A DNA stretch of 64,000 nucleotides from Nitratireductor alexandrii (GCF_004000215.1 NZ_RBVY01000011.1:61885-125884); one strand, 5' to 3'; counted from the stretch's first letter, positions 16,277 to 25,390 are shown. Translations and numbers: made by a program. The notes: a model not told the origin generated them from the sequence alone.

Positions 16277-17203
16277 ATGGTCATCCATTCAGACGACAAC
16301 CGGGCCGGTTCGCCCTTGCGCCGCGCGCAGTCCGTGTCGATCACCGAGGTCGGTCCGCGCGACGGCCTGCAGAACGAGACCCGGCTGATGCCGAGCGACG
16401 AAAAGACGGAGCTGATCGAGCGGCTGGCGGGTGCCGGCTGCACCGAAATCGAGATCACCTCGTTCACGCATCCCAAATGGATTCCGGCGCTGGCGGATGC
16501 CGAGGAGGTGGCGCGGGCTACCGGACGACTGGGCATTACGCGTTTCGGGCTGGTGCCGAACCGCCGCGGCCTCGAACGGGCACTGGCGGCAGGCGTGGAA
16601 GGCGTGACGCTGGTGATGTCGGCCAGCGAGGGGCACAATCGCGCCAATCTGAACCGTTCGGTCCAGGCGTCATTGAACGATTTGTCGGCGCTTCACGAGG
16701 AGGCCCGGGCTGCGGGGCTCGTGACCAGGGTGTCGCTGTCGGTCGTGTTCGGCTGCCCGTTCGACGGTGCCGCGGATCTCGACAAGGTCGTCCGGCTGGC
16801 CACGCGGCTTGCCAAAGCCGGCGCCGACAGGATCGGGCTGTGCGACACGGTGGGCATGGCGAACCCGTTGCAGGTCGAGGCTTTTTGCCGGCGCTTGATG
16901 GAGGAGCTGCCCGAGGTCGATTTCGAGCTGCATCTGCATGACACGCGCGGCTTGGCCCTGGCGAACGCCTATGCCGGATGGCGGGTGGGGATTCGGCGGT
17001 TCGACGGGGCGGTCGGCGGGCTGGGAGGCTGCCCGTTCGCGCCCGGCGCGAGCGGCAATGTGGCGACCGAAGCCCTGGATGCGATGTTCGCCGCCATGGG
17101 CGTCGACACGGGACTGTCTGCGCAGGCGCTAGGCCCTATCGGCGCCGATCTGGTCCGATGGCGCGATTGCGCGCCGCCGCAAGGCCTCGACGCGAGCGCC
17201 TGA
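16277..17203 (+). CDS. Hydroxymethylglutaryl-CoA lyase-family protein
   Basis: A 308-residue DRE-TIM metallolyase. ITEVGPRDGLQNE near residues 21-33 is the diagnostic HMG-CoA lyase motif. GLCDTVGMANP in the centre, ELHLHDTRGLALANA (metal HxH) and a Cys-containing GGLGGCPFAPGASGNVATE loop complete the active site. It should split a 3-hydroxy-3-methylacyl-CoA or related citramalyl-CoA-like ester into acetyl-CoA and a keto acid. As the last gene of the operon, it makes the final C-C cleavage likely. Exact substrate unknown. Confidence 0.92.
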   Translation: MVIHSDDNRAGSPLRRAQSVSITEVGPRDGLQNETRLMPSDEKTELIERLAGAGCTEIEITSFTHPKWIPALADAEEVARATGRLGITRFGLVPNRRGLERALAAGVEGVTLVMSASEGHNRANLNRSVQASLNDLSALHEEARAAGLVTRVSLSVVFGCPFDGAADLDKVVRLATRLAKAGADRIGLCDTVGMANPLQVEAFCRRLMEELPEVDFELHLHDTRGLALANAYAGWRVGIRRFDGAVGGLGGCPFAPGASGNVATEALDAMFAAMGVDTGLSAQALGPIGADLVRWRDCAPPQGLDASA

Positions 17204-17223
17204 AGTCCCTGTCGCCCGCGCCG

Positions 17224-18585
17224 TCACAGCACCCCCTTGTTGGCGGCGCGCAGGGCCGACAGCAAGCCTGGGTCCTGATAGCGGCGCAGGGAAAAGCCGT
17301 CCGCATAATCGGGAAGCGCGCTGCCGGCCATCCAGGCGGCGCAGAGTTCGCCGGCCGCGCAGGCCGCCATCGTCCCGAATCCCGACAGAGCGCAGTTCAT
17401 GAACGCGCCGTCCGGCCCCATCGGGCCGATCAGCGGCCAGTTCTCGCCGGTCATGGTGTACCAGCCGCCATAATGATGCATGCTGCGCGGCAGCCGGCCA
17501 TAATAGGCCTTGAGCGCCGGGGACAGGCGCGCCGCGCCACGCAGCACGATTTCGGGGAAATTGTCGTGACGCTGCTGTTCCCAGGTGGCCTGGGCCGGGG
17601 TCTCGTTATAGGCCCAGCCGAGCTTGACCCATTTGCCGCCGTCGCCGCCGTCGGGGCGGCAATGGATCGCGCCGGGCATGGGGTGTGCCAGCCAGGCAAA
17701 ATCCGGATCCTCCAGCAGCATCGCCCGTTCTTCTTCGGACCAGTCGATCGTCTGGGCATCGAGATCGATCGAAAACGGGAGCGTGCGCGGCACGGCGCCC
17801 AGATGGTCCTCGAATGCGACCTTTTGCTGGAACGTGCTGTGGACGGGCAGGTCCACGCCCAGCATGGCGGCGATCTTGTCGGCGAACGGACCGGCCGCGT
17901 TCACGATCCTGTCGGCCTCGAGATGCCGGATCCCGTCCGGCGTCGCGACCTCGACGCGGAATCCGTCTCCGGTCGCGATGTCGCGCACTTCGCCGAGCAG
18001 GCGCTCGGCGCCGGCCTCGCGCAAATAGTCGAGCATGTACATGCCGAGCTGCTGGCCGCTGATGTCGCCGCCGCGGCGGATGTGAATGACGGTCTCGACC
18101 TGCGGGTCGTAGCTCGGGAAGCGGTCGCGAATGAGCGCGCGGTTTTGCAGGATGTCGACGCCGTCGGGAACGCCTTGCCAGTCGGGCTTGTCGAACGATG
18201 CGTAGGTCGGGGCGACGTCCTTGGTGTGATAGCGCACCAGGCGGCCGGCCTCGTCGCCGAGCCCGTCGTGCAACTGCGCGACGATCGCGTCGATGTCGCT
18301 GCCGCGCGTGGCCAGGGCGTAGCCGCGCCTGTTCATGTTGATCCGGTTGCCGCTGTCGCGGGCGATGTCTTCCATCAGGTCGATGCTGCGATTGGTGAAG
18401 GCCACCATTGCGGGGTGCGGCCACCAGTTGCGATAGTTCTCGCCCGACTGGGCCGATGTGAACGCCATCGGCTGATCCCGGTCCACCAGCACGACCTTCG
18501 GCTGGTTCCGGGACCGGGCGAGATAATAGGCCGTCGCAATGCCGATAATGCCGGTTCCGATCACGATCGTTGTGGGCGAGGACAT
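17224..18585 (-). CDS. FAD-dependent amine/amino-acid oxidoreductase (DAO family)
   Basis: A 453-residue DAO-fold flavoprotein. The Rossmann motif VIGTGIIGIATAYYLA lies near residues 8-23, and the C-terminal GGWYTMTGENWPLIGP, then CALSGFGTMAACAAGE, closes the FAD site. Such enzymes oxidise secondary amines, N-methyl or D-amino acids, or opine-like compounds. I chose ATG 18585, preceded by CAGGAG; the frame extends upstream but would cross the divergent regulatory region. It is divergent from a GntR regulator and a TAXI transporter, which suggests the imported solute is its substrate. Confidence 0.88.
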   Translation of the reverse strand: MSSPTTIVIGTGIIGIATAYYLARSRNQPKVVLVDRDQPMAFTSAQSGENYRNWWPHPAMVAFTNRSIDLMEDIARDSGNRINMNRRGYALATRGSDIDAIVAQLHDGLGDEAGRLVRYHTKDVAPTYASFDKPDWQGVPDGVDILQNRALIRDRFPSYDPQVETVIHIRRGGDISGQQLGMYMLDYLREAGAERLLGEVRDIATGDGFRVEVATPDGIRHLEADRIVNAAGPFADKIAAMLGVDLPVHSTFQQKVAFEDHLGAVPRTLPFSIDLDAQTIDWSEEERAMLLEDPDFAWLAHPMPGAIHCRPDGGDGGKWVKLGWAYNETPAQATWEQQRHDNFPEIVLRGAARLSPALKAYYGRLPRSMHHYGGWYTMTGENWPLIGPMGPDGAFMNCALSGFGTMAACAAGELCAAWMAGSALPDYADGFSLRRYQDPGLLSALRAANKGVL

Positions 18586-18660
18586 GGCTGACGGCTCCTG
18601 CTGTGCAATTCGGGACGCGCGAGACGATCTTTGCGCCGGCGTTCGTATTCTCCATTGACA

Positions 18661-18676
18661 AAATAGTATACGATTT
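18661..18676. promoter_or_regulatory. Candidate GntR operator palindrome in divergent promoter region
   Basis: The 16 bases read AAAT-A-GTATAC-G-ATTT, an interrupted palindrome with a perfect GTATAC core and matching AAAT/ATTT arms. This resembles the TNGTNNNACNA-type sites of FCD-type GntR regulators. A perfect TTGACA hexamer at 18655-18660 abuts it. It lies between the DAO oxidase and the GntR gene, so binding would control both directions. The palindrome is visible; regulator binding is inferred. Confidence 0.55.
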
Positions 18677-18694
18677 GCAAGAATCAAATCCGAA

Positions 18695-19366
18695 ATGGCA
18701 AACGTAACCCACCCTCAGGCCGGAGCCAAACGCGCGACCAGCGCCTCGGATCCGATTTACGCGGACATCAAGGCGCGGATCCTTTCCGGCCGACTGCCTC
18801 CGGCGACGCCGCTGCGCCAGGACGAAATCGCGCGCAGCCATGGCGTCAGCAAAATTCCCGTGCGCGAGGCGTTGCGCCGCCTGGAAGTCGAAAACCTGGT
18901 CGTGTTTGAAAAGAACAAGGGGGCCACCGTCCGCTTCTACACCGAAACGGAGATCCTCCAGCTTCTCGACATCCGCATCGCGCTTGAATGCCGGGCGCTG
19001 GAACTGGCGGTGCCGAACATGATCGCCGCCGATTTTCGCGAGACGCAGGCGCTGCTGCGGGACTACGCGCAGAAGGTCGAGGTGAGCGAGTGGAGCCGGC
19101 TCAACGTGCAGTTCCATCAAATGCTCTACGAGCCATGCGGCAATCGGCAGTTGCTGGCGATGATCGACGATCTCCAGCAGAAGCTGGGCCAGTATTTGCG
19201 GCTGCTCGTCACCGAGGCCACCGGCCTCGAGCGGCCGATGCGCGAGCACCAGGACATACTCTCCGCCTGCATGGCGGGCGACGTGGACGCCGCCGTCGCG
19301 GCGCTGCGCGCGCATATCGAGGCGACCAAGAAAGAAGTCGCGGCCTTCTTGAGAAGAGGTGCCTGA
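18695..19366 (+). CDS. GntR-family regulator, FCD domain
   Basis: A 223-residue transcription factor. The winged helix-turn-helix covers roughly residues 20-85 (PLRQDEIARSHGVSKIPVREALRRLE is the typical GntR recognition segment). The C-terminal FCD effector domain follows, with IRIALECRALELA and a HxxH-like region ending in HIEATKKEVAAFL. FCD regulators usually bind carboxylic acids and repress catabolic genes until the ligand appears. It probably governs itself, the TAXI transporter downstream and the divergent oxidase. Confidence 0.93.
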   Translation: MANVTHPQAGAKRATSASDPIYADIKARILSGRLPPATPLRQDEIARSHGVSKIPVREALRRLEVENLVVFEKNKGATVRFYTETEILQLLDIRIALECRALELAVPNMIAADFRETQALLRDYAQKVEVSEWSRLNVQFHQMLYEPCGNRQLLAMIDDLQQKLGQYLRLLVTEATGLERPMREHQDILSACMAGDVDAAVAALRAHIEATKKEVAAFLRRGA

Positions 19367-19409
19367 AAAAAATGCAAACCGGATCAAGCAATCGGCAAGA
19401 GGAAGCCAG

Positions 19410-20390
19410 ATGAATATAGTTTTTAAGATCGCACTTGCTGCCGGCGTAGCCGCGCTCACGGCCTCTGGAGCGGCCGCGCAGGAACGCCAGTTCGTCAATA
19501 TCGGCACGGCTGGTATCGGCGGCGGCTATTATCCCACCGGCGGTTTCATCTGCAATGTGCTCAACAAGAGCCGTGAGGCGCAGGGCCACAATATACGCTG
19601 CACGGTCGAATCTACGGGCGGGTCGGTGGCCAATCTGCGTTCGATGGCGGCAGGCGACCTGAATGTCGCCATCGTCCAGTCGGACTGGCAATACCATGCC
19701 TTTAACGGCTCCTCCGTCTTCGACGCCAATGGCGCGAACGAGGATCTGCGCTTCTTGTTTTCTCTGCATATCGACACGTCCCATCTCGTCGGACGGGCGG
19801 ATATGGAGTTGGAAAATTTCTCCGACCTGAAAGACAAGATCGTCAATATCGGCAATGCCGGCTCCGGTCAGGAGGCGAGCATGGTCGCGGCGCTGGCGCG
19901 TTACGGCACCGATCCGGATTCCTATTTCGGTCAGGCCACGCGGCTGACGTCGCGCGAACAGGCACAGGCGCTGTGCGACGGCAAGATCGACGCCTTTTTC
20001 TACACCACCGGTATAACGGCTTCGTCGATCACCGAGGCGACCAACACCTGCGACACCACGGTCATCAACTGGTACGACGACACGATCGCGGCGATGATCG
20101 GGGAACTGCCCTATTTCTCGAAATCCGTGATCCCGGCGGGCACCTATAAGGGCCAGGACAAGGAGGTGACGACCTGGGGGCTTACCGCGACCCTGATTGC
20201 GACGGCCGATACCGACGAGGAGGTCGTCTACAATCTGGTCAAGGCGGTGTTCGACAATTTCGAAGACTTCAAGGCCCAGTCGACGCTCTATGCCCATGTG
20301 AACCGTGACGGCGCGGTCGCAAATGGCCGCTCGGTCCCCTACCACCCGGGCGCCGAACGATATTTCCGCGAAGTCGGCCTGCTGAAATAA
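19410..20390 (+). CDS. TAXI-family TRAP transporter substrate-binding protein
   Basis: A 326-residue periplasmic binding protein. The signal peptide spans residues 1-24 with cleavage after a GAAA motif. The mature start FVNIGTAGIGGGYYPTGGFICN is the hallmark of TAXI proteins, and CTVESTGGSVANLRSMAAGDLN follows. I chose ATG 19410 after AGAGGAAG; an upstream in-frame ATG at 19359 overlaps the GntR stop and adds 17 residues before the signal peptide. It delivers solute to the fused permease downstream. The ligand is unknown; an organic or amino acid oxidised by the flanking DAO enzymes is plausible. Confidence 0.94.
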   Translation: MNIVFKIALAAGVAALTASGAAAQERQFVNIGTAGIGGGYYPTGGFICNVLNKSREAQGHNIRCTVESTGGSVANLRSMAAGDLNVAIVQSDWQYHAFNGSSVFDANGANEDLRFLFSLHIDTSHLVGRADMELENFSDLKDKIVNIGNAGSGQEASMVAALARYGTDPDSYFGQATRLTSREQAQALCDGKIDAFFYTTGITASSITEATNTCDTTVINWYDDTIAAMIGELPYFSKSVIPAGTYKGQDKEVTTWGLTATLIATADTDEEVVYNLVKAVFDNFEDFKAQSTLYAHVNRDGAVANGRSVPYHPGAERYFREVGLLK

Positions 20391-20416
20391 CAAGGGCGGC
20401 AGATCAGGAAGAAGAC

Positions 20417-20444
20417 GAACGGGTGCTCTCAGTGGCACCCGTTC
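20417..20444 (+). terminator. Intercistronic hairpin between TAXI binding protein and permease
   Basis: Ten-base arms GAACGGGTGC and GCACCCGTTC pair perfectly around an 8-base loop. No U-run follows, so it is more likely an mRNA-stabilising or partial-termination hairpin than a full terminator. Such a structure would favour high expression of the binding protein over the permease. Confidence 0.6.
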
Positions 20445-20466
20445 TCGTCAGCGCGGGAGACATCGG

Positions 20467-23061
20467 ATGAACGCGAAGACCCAGCAGGACGATCTTGACG
20501 ACCTGATTGCGGAAAACGACACCGGTGCGCGCGCCCCGTCCGGCACTGCGCGCGCGATCCTGTTCGTGGTCGCGCTGTTCTGGCCGCTCTATCAGCTTTA
20601 CGTGGCCTCTCCTCTGCCCTTCGTCACCGGGATCGGCCTGATCGACGACAGTCAGCAGCGCGCACTGCATCTGGCTTTCGCGCTTTTTCTGGGGTTTCTG
20701 ACCTTTCCCGCCTTTCGCTATTCGTCGCGGACCAGAATTCCCGCGCATGACTGGCTTTTGGCCGCGCTCGCGGCCGGATGCTGCCTCTACATTTTGCTCT
20801 TTTACCGCGACGTGGTCCAAAATGCCGGCGGTGTGCGCACCACCGCCGAAACGACCGTATCGATACTCGGCATTCTCCTGGTGCTGGAGGTTACCCGCCG
20901 GGTGCTCGGCCTGTCGCTGGTCATCGTGGCCGCGGTGTTTTCGGTCTATGTTTTCCTGGGGCCGCTGCTTCCCGACCTGATCTCGCATCGCGGGTTTTCC
21001 CTGAACCGCTACGTGGATCATATGTGGCTGACGACCGAGGGTGTCTTCGGTCTGCCGCTCGGGGTGTCGAACAGCTTCATCTTTCTGTTCGTCCTGTTCG
21101 GCGCCCTGCTCGACAAGGGCGGCGCCGGCAATTTCTTCATCAAGCTGGCCTTCTCGATGCTCGGCCATTTGCGCGGAGGGCCGGCGAAGGCCGCCATCGT
21201 CTCGTCCGGCCTCACCGGGCTGATCTCCGGCTCGGCCATCGCCAATGTCGTAACCACCGGCACCTTCACCATTCCCCTTATGAAACGGATCGGCTTTTCG
21301 CGCGAAAAGGCCGGCGCGATCGAGGTCTCGGCTTCGATTAACGGGCAAATCATGCCGCCGGTGATGGGGGCGGCCGCGTTTTTGATGACCGAGTTCGTCG
21401 GCATCACCTATTACGAGGTCGTCGTGCACGCGTTCGTGCCCGCGATCGTCAGCTATATCGGCCTGTTCTACATCGTGCATCTCGAGGCGGTGAAGGCCAA
21501 CATGCCGGTGCTGGCCAGGGTCCGCGAAAGCTCGCTGCTGCGCCAGATCTGGAGCTTCCTGTTCGGGTTCGGCCTGGTGGCGCTGGTCGCCGGGCTGGTT
21601 TACGTGACCGCCAACGGGATCGAGCTTTTCGCCGGCGACTACGCCACGCCCGTCGCCGGCCTGGTGATGGCCGCGCTTTACCTCTGGCTGCTCAAGGTCG
21701 CGTCCGGATATCCGCAGTTGGAGATCGACGATCCGAACGCGCCGCTGGTGACGATCCCCGAGCTGAAACCGACGCTGATGGCGGGGCTGCACTTCGTGCT
21801 GCCGATCGGTGTTTTAGTGTGGTGCTTGATGGTCGAACGCCTGTCGCCGGGGCTCGCCGTCTCCTGGGCGATTGTCGTGATGGTGGCGATCATGCTGACG
21901 CAAAAGCCGATCACGGCCTATTTCCGCGGCCGGAAAAGCGAGGCGTTGGGCCCGTGCCTGCGGGAAGGCGGGGCGGACCTCGTCGAGGGTCTGATCTCGG
22001 GATCGCGCAACATGGTGGGCATCGCGGTGGCGATGGGCGCGGCCGGCATCATCGTCGGGGTCGTCTCGCTGACCGGCCTCGGCCTGTTGATGACGGAAAT
22101 CATCAACGCGGTTTCCGGCGGCAACGTCATGATCATGCTGCTGTTCACGGCCATAATGTGCGTGGTTCTGGGCATGGGGCTGCCGACGACGGCAAACTAT
22201 ATCGTGGTCGCCAGCGTCATGGCGCAGCCCCTGGTCACGCTCGCGGCCCAGAACGGGGTGGTGATCCCGCTGTTTGCGGTGCATCTGTTCGTCTTCTATT
22301 TCGGCCTGATGTCCGGCACCACGCCGCCCGTTGCCGTCGACAGTTTCGCCGGCGCGGCCGTGGCCCGCTCGGACCCGATGAAGACCAGCGTGCAGGCCTT
22401 CTACTACAGCCTTCGCACCGCCATCCTGCCATTCATCTTCGTCTTCAACCCGCAATTGCTCTTGATGAATATCGCAAGCTGGTGGGGCGCCGTGCTGGTC
22501 ATCGTTTCGTCGACGATCGCCATGTGCGCGTTCGGCGCGGCCACCCAGGGTTATTTTCTCGTCAAGAGCCGGCTTTGGGAGAGCGCCGTGTTGCTGGTGG
22601 TCGCCTTGTCGCTTCTGCGGCCGGGCTTCTGGCTGGACCTGGTGCAACCGCCCTTCGAGGCGGCCGAGCCGGCCTCGATCCACGAGATCGTCGCCGACGC
22701 CGAAGACGACGCCCAGCTGCGTCTGCTGATGGAAGGGGAGAATTTCAGCGGCGACATGATCCAGCGCGTGATCGCGATTCCGCTCGGCCGGGCCGGCGAA
22801 TCCGGCCAGGATCGCCTGCGTGAGGCGACTGGCATGGAGATGCGCATCGGCGATGACGGGGTTTATGTCGACAATGTCGACTTCAACAGTCCCGCGCAGC
22901 AATGGGGCGTCGATTTCGGCTGGAAGGTGCTGGAGGTGGAGCGCCCGTCCGCCCGCGTGGCGAAAGAATGGTTCTACGGCCCCGCCTATGCCGTGCTCGG
23001 GCTAATCGTGCTCCTGCAAATGGGGCGGCGGAACAAACGCAAGGCGTTGCCCGATGTTTGA
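20467..23061 (+). CDS. TRAP transporter fused DctQM permease, TAXI type, with DUF3394-like C-terminus
   Basis: An 864-residue integral membrane protein combining the small (DctQ-like, first about 180 residues) and large (DctM-like) TRAP permease parts, with about 15-18 hydrophobic helices. GAIEVSASINGQIMPPVMGAAAF and GMGLPTTANYIVVASVMA are typical DctM segments. Residues from about 740 form a soluble domain containing DGVYVDNVDFNSPAQQWGV, which resembles the PDZ-like DUF3394 tail of TAXI permeases, followed by a last helix and a basic tail. It should couple solute uptake to an ion gradient, often Na+. Its stop overlaps the Usp gene by 8 bases. Confidence 0.93.
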   Translation: MNAKTQQDDLDDLIAENDTGARAPSGTARAILFVVALFWPLYQLYVASPLPFVTGIGLIDDSQQRALHLAFALFLGFLTFPAFRYSSRTRIPAHDWLLAALAAGCCLYILLFYRDVVQNAGGVRTTAETTVSILGILLVLEVTRRVLGLSLVIVAAVFSVYVFLGPLLPDLISHRGFSLNRYVDHMWLTTEGVFGLPLGVSNSFIFLFVLFGALLDKGGAGNFFIKLAFSMLGHLRGGPAKAAIVSSGLTGLISGSAIANVVTTGTFTIPLMKRIGFSREKAGAIEVSASINGQIMPPVMGAAAFLMTEFVGITYYEVVVHAFVPAIVSYIGLFYIVHLEAVKANMPVLARVRESSLLRQIWSFLFGFGLVALVAGLVYVTANGIELFAGDYATPVAGLVMAALYLWLLKVASGYPQLEIDDPNAPLVTIPELKPTLMAGLHFVLPIGVLVWCLMVERLSPGLAVSWAIVVMVAIMLTQKPITAYFRGRKSEALGPCLREGGADLVEGLISGSRNMVGIAVAMGAAGIIVGVVSLTGLGLLMTEIINAVSGGNVMIMLLFTAIMCVVLGMGLPTTANYIVVASVMAQPLVTLAAQNGVVIPLFAVHLFVFYFGLMSGTTPPVAVDSFAGAAVARSDPMKTSVQAFYYSLRTAILPFIFVFNPQLLLMNIASWWGAVLVIVSSTIAMCAFGAATQGYFLVKSRLWESAVLLVVALSLLRPGFWLDLVQPPFEAAEPASIHEIVADAEDDAQLRLLMEGENFSGDMIQRVIAIPLGRAGESGQDRLREATGMEMRIGDDGVYVDNVDFNSPAQQWGVDFGWKVLEVERPSARVAKEWFYGPAYAVLGLIVLLQMGRRNKRKALPDV

Positions 23062-23479
23062 CAATATCCTCGTCCCGGTCGACCTCGACCATCCGCGCGT
23101 CAACGACAAGGCCATGAAATCGGCTCGGCAGATCGCTCTCGATTACGACGCCGTTCTGCATGTGTTGAACGTCGTTGCGCCGCTGGACAGTTTCGCCTCG
23201 ACCTTTTTTCCGAAGGATTTTTCGAAAAGGCTGACCGAGGCGGCACGGGCGCGTTTGCACGATTATACCGGGCAGGCCGGCCTTGAAGGCCTGCAGGTGC
23301 ATCACATCGTGGCCCATGGCGCGATCTACGATCAGATCCGGTCAATGGCCGAGACGGTGAACGCGGATCTGATCGTGATGGCCTCGCACCGTCCCGAGCT
23401 CGGCGACTATCTGCTCGGACCCAATGCGGCCAGGGTTGTGCGACACGCGACATGTTCGGTCATGGTCGTGCGCGAGTAG
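23054..23479 (+). CDS. UspA-family universal stress protein
   Basis: A 141-residue single Usp domain beginning FDNILVPVDLDHP and ending in the ATP-site pattern HRPELGDYLLGPNAARVVRHATCSVMVV, close to G-x2-G-x9-G-S/T. It overlaps the fused TRAP permease gene. Usp proteins are frequent operon partners of TRAP transporters (TeaD-like) and may adjust transport to ATP or AMP level. Regulation here is inferred from family and gene order. Confidence 0.92.
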   Translation: MFDNILVPVDLDHPRVNDKAMKSARQIALDYDAVLHVLNVVAPLDSFASTFFPKDFSKRLTEAARARLHDYTGQAGLEGLQVHHIVAHGAIYDQIRSMAETVNADLIVMASHRPELGDYLLGPNAARVVRHATCSVMVVRE

Positions 23480-23529
23480 CCGGCCTGGCGCCGCGAAGGG
23501 AAGAATTCGAAACTGTCGAGACAAATGTG

Positions 23530-24693
23530 ATGAAAACGAACGTTGCAATCATCGGCGGCGGAGCGATCGGCGCGGCCGCGGCCTATTTTTTGAAGACGCT
23601 CTCGCCCGCGCTCGACGTCACGGTGATCGAGCGCGACCCGGGTTATGGACAGGCATCGACGCCGCGTGCTTCGGGAGGTGTGCGGCGGCTGTTTTCCTTG
23701 CCTGAAAACATCGCGCTTTCGAACTACTCGATCCCGTTTTACGAAAACTTTCCCGAGACGATGGCGACCGAGAACGGCCCGGCCGAGATCGGCTTCAAGA
23801 AGCAGGGATATATCTTCATCGTGCCGCCGGCCGAAATCGACGTGCTCAAGGCCAATTACGATACCGAGCTCGGCCTCGGCTGCAATGTGGTCTGGCTGGA
23901 GCCCGGCGAGATCAAGGCGCGCTTTCCATCGATGTATGTGGGGGATCTGGGCGCGGCGGTGCTGTCGCCCGACGACGGCTGGCTCGATCCGTATGCGGTG
24001 CTCATGGGCTTGCGCAAGAAGGCGCAGGCGCTGGGCGCGGTTTTTCTGGCCGAGACCGTGACGGGAATGGAGCGCGGGGCGGCGACGGTGACGGCGGCGC
24101 TGACCGACAAGGGCTCGCGCATCAAGGCCGACCATTTCGTCAACGCCGCGGGCGCGTGGGCCAAGGATATCTGCGCCATGCTGGATTTTGCGGTGCCGAT
24201 CGAACCTCTGCGCCGGTTCGAGCACTATTTCGAATGCGAGGACGAGATCGAGGCGCTGCCTTATCTCAAAGACCCTGAACGGCTTGCCTTCCGGCCGGAG
24301 GGCAGGGGCTACTCCGGTGGCGTGCCGACGCTCGAGGAACCGCGCGGCTATAATTTCGAGGCCGACCACGGCTATTTCGAGCATGTCGTCTGGCCGGCTC
24401 TGGCGCACCGCTTTCCGAAATTCGAGCGGACGAAATGCAAGGCCACCCTGCCGGGGCTTTATGACCAGAACGATTTCGACGGCAACGCCATCATCGGCCC
24501 CGGCGCCGATGGTCTGGGCAATTTTCACATGGCGGCCGGCTTTTCCGGCCACGGGCTGATGCACGCGCCGGGCTGCGGGCGGGCGATCGCCGAACTGATT
24601 GTCAAAGGCGGCTACGAGACGATCGACCTGACGCGGTTCGGATGGCAGCGCGTCGCGGACGGAAAACCGTTGCCGGAGCGCGGCATCATCTAG
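23530..24693 (+). CDS. FAD-dependent oxidoreductase (DAO family, sarcosine oxidase/DADH-like)
   Basis: A 387-residue DAO flavoprotein with the N-terminal NVAIIGGGAIGAAAAYFL Rossmann motif, RASGGVRRLFSLPENI near residue 50 and a C-terminal GLGNFHMAAGFSGHGLMHAPGCGRAIAELI. The closest functional classes are monomeric sarcosine or D-amino-acid dehydrogenases. I chose ATG 23530; GTG 23527 is just before it, and the ribosome site is weak. It lies 50 bases after the Usp gene in the TAXI operon, so it probably oxidises the imported solute. It converges on the decayed locus downstream. Confidence 0.9.
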   Translation: MKTNVAIIGGGAIGAAAAYFLKTLSPALDVTVIERDPGYGQASTPRASGGVRRLFSLPENIALSNYSIPFYENFPETMATENGPAEIGFKKQGYIFIVPPAEIDVLKANYDTELGLGCNVVWLEPGEIKARFPSMYVGDLGAAVLSPDDGWLDPYAVLMGLRKKAQALGAVFLAETVTGMERGAATVTAALTDKGSRIKADHFVNAAGAWAKDICAMLDFAVPIEPLRRFEHYFECEDEIEALPYLKDPERLAFRPEGRGYSGGVPTLEEPRGYNFEADHGYFEHVVWPALAHRFPKFERTKCKATLPGLYDQNDFDGNAIIGPGADGLGNFHMAAGFSGHGLMHAPGCGRAIAELIVKGGYETIDLTRFGWQRVADGKPLPERGII

Positions 24694-24799
24694 ACCGCCT
24701 GCAATACGGTGGGCCCGAAGCTGGCCGCGCCGGGCCGAAGGGCAAACGGCCTCACTCCGCTTGTCCTTGACGACGCGCGACGCCCCGCTCCGGCGCGGT

Positions 24800-25390
24800 T
24801 CAGCACATCTGCCTTATCAACCGCGATAAGAGCAGATCGCATTGGCCAAGATCGGAAAGCGGCAAGAATTCGTCCGGCTTGTGGGCCTGCTCGATCGAGC
24901 CCGGGCCGCACAGGACCGTATCGATTCCTTGGCCCTGAAACAGGCCCGCTTCCGTCGCATAGCCCACGCATCTGACCTCGCGGTCTCCAGTCAGCGCGCG
25001 CACCAGCCGTTCGGCGCTCGAGTTCGTATCGACGGCCAGGGGCGGGATGTCGAAATCGGTCGTCGTGCGTATCGACGAGCGCGGGCCGACGGCCCGCATC
25101 TCGGGCAGGATGACGTCCTCGACCCAGTGCGTGAACGTATCGACGATTTTTTGCGACTTGGTTCCCGGCAGGGTTCGGATATCCCAGCAGAATGCGCAAT
25201 GGCGGGCGATGATCGATGGCGCCAGCCCGCCCTGAACCATGCCGACATGGATGGTCGTGTAAGGCGGCACGAACGCCTGCTGCAGCAGGCCCGGCCGCTT
25301 TTGCGCCTCGGCCATCTCGGCCAGGCGCGCGATCAGCCGGCCGGCAGTCATGACGGCGGAGACGCCGATGTCGGTGCGGATAGGGGATGG
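24800..25390 (-). pseudogene. C-terminal fragment of acetylornithine deacetylase-like M20 peptidase
   Basis: This frame encodes about 197 residues matching only the C-terminal half of an ArgE-like M20 enzyme: GVSAVMTAGRLIARLAEM, then PYTTIHVGMVQGG and FCWDIRTLPG from the dimerisation domain, and the closing TEAGLFQGQGIDTVLCGPGSIEQAHKPDE. The N-terminal catalytic domain, with most Zn ligands and the catalytic Asp/Glu, is absent. Upstream the coding match passes directly into a DAO gene in another frame at about 25377-25391. An internal deletion joining two genes explains this. A functional enzyme is very unlikely. Confidence 0.85.
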
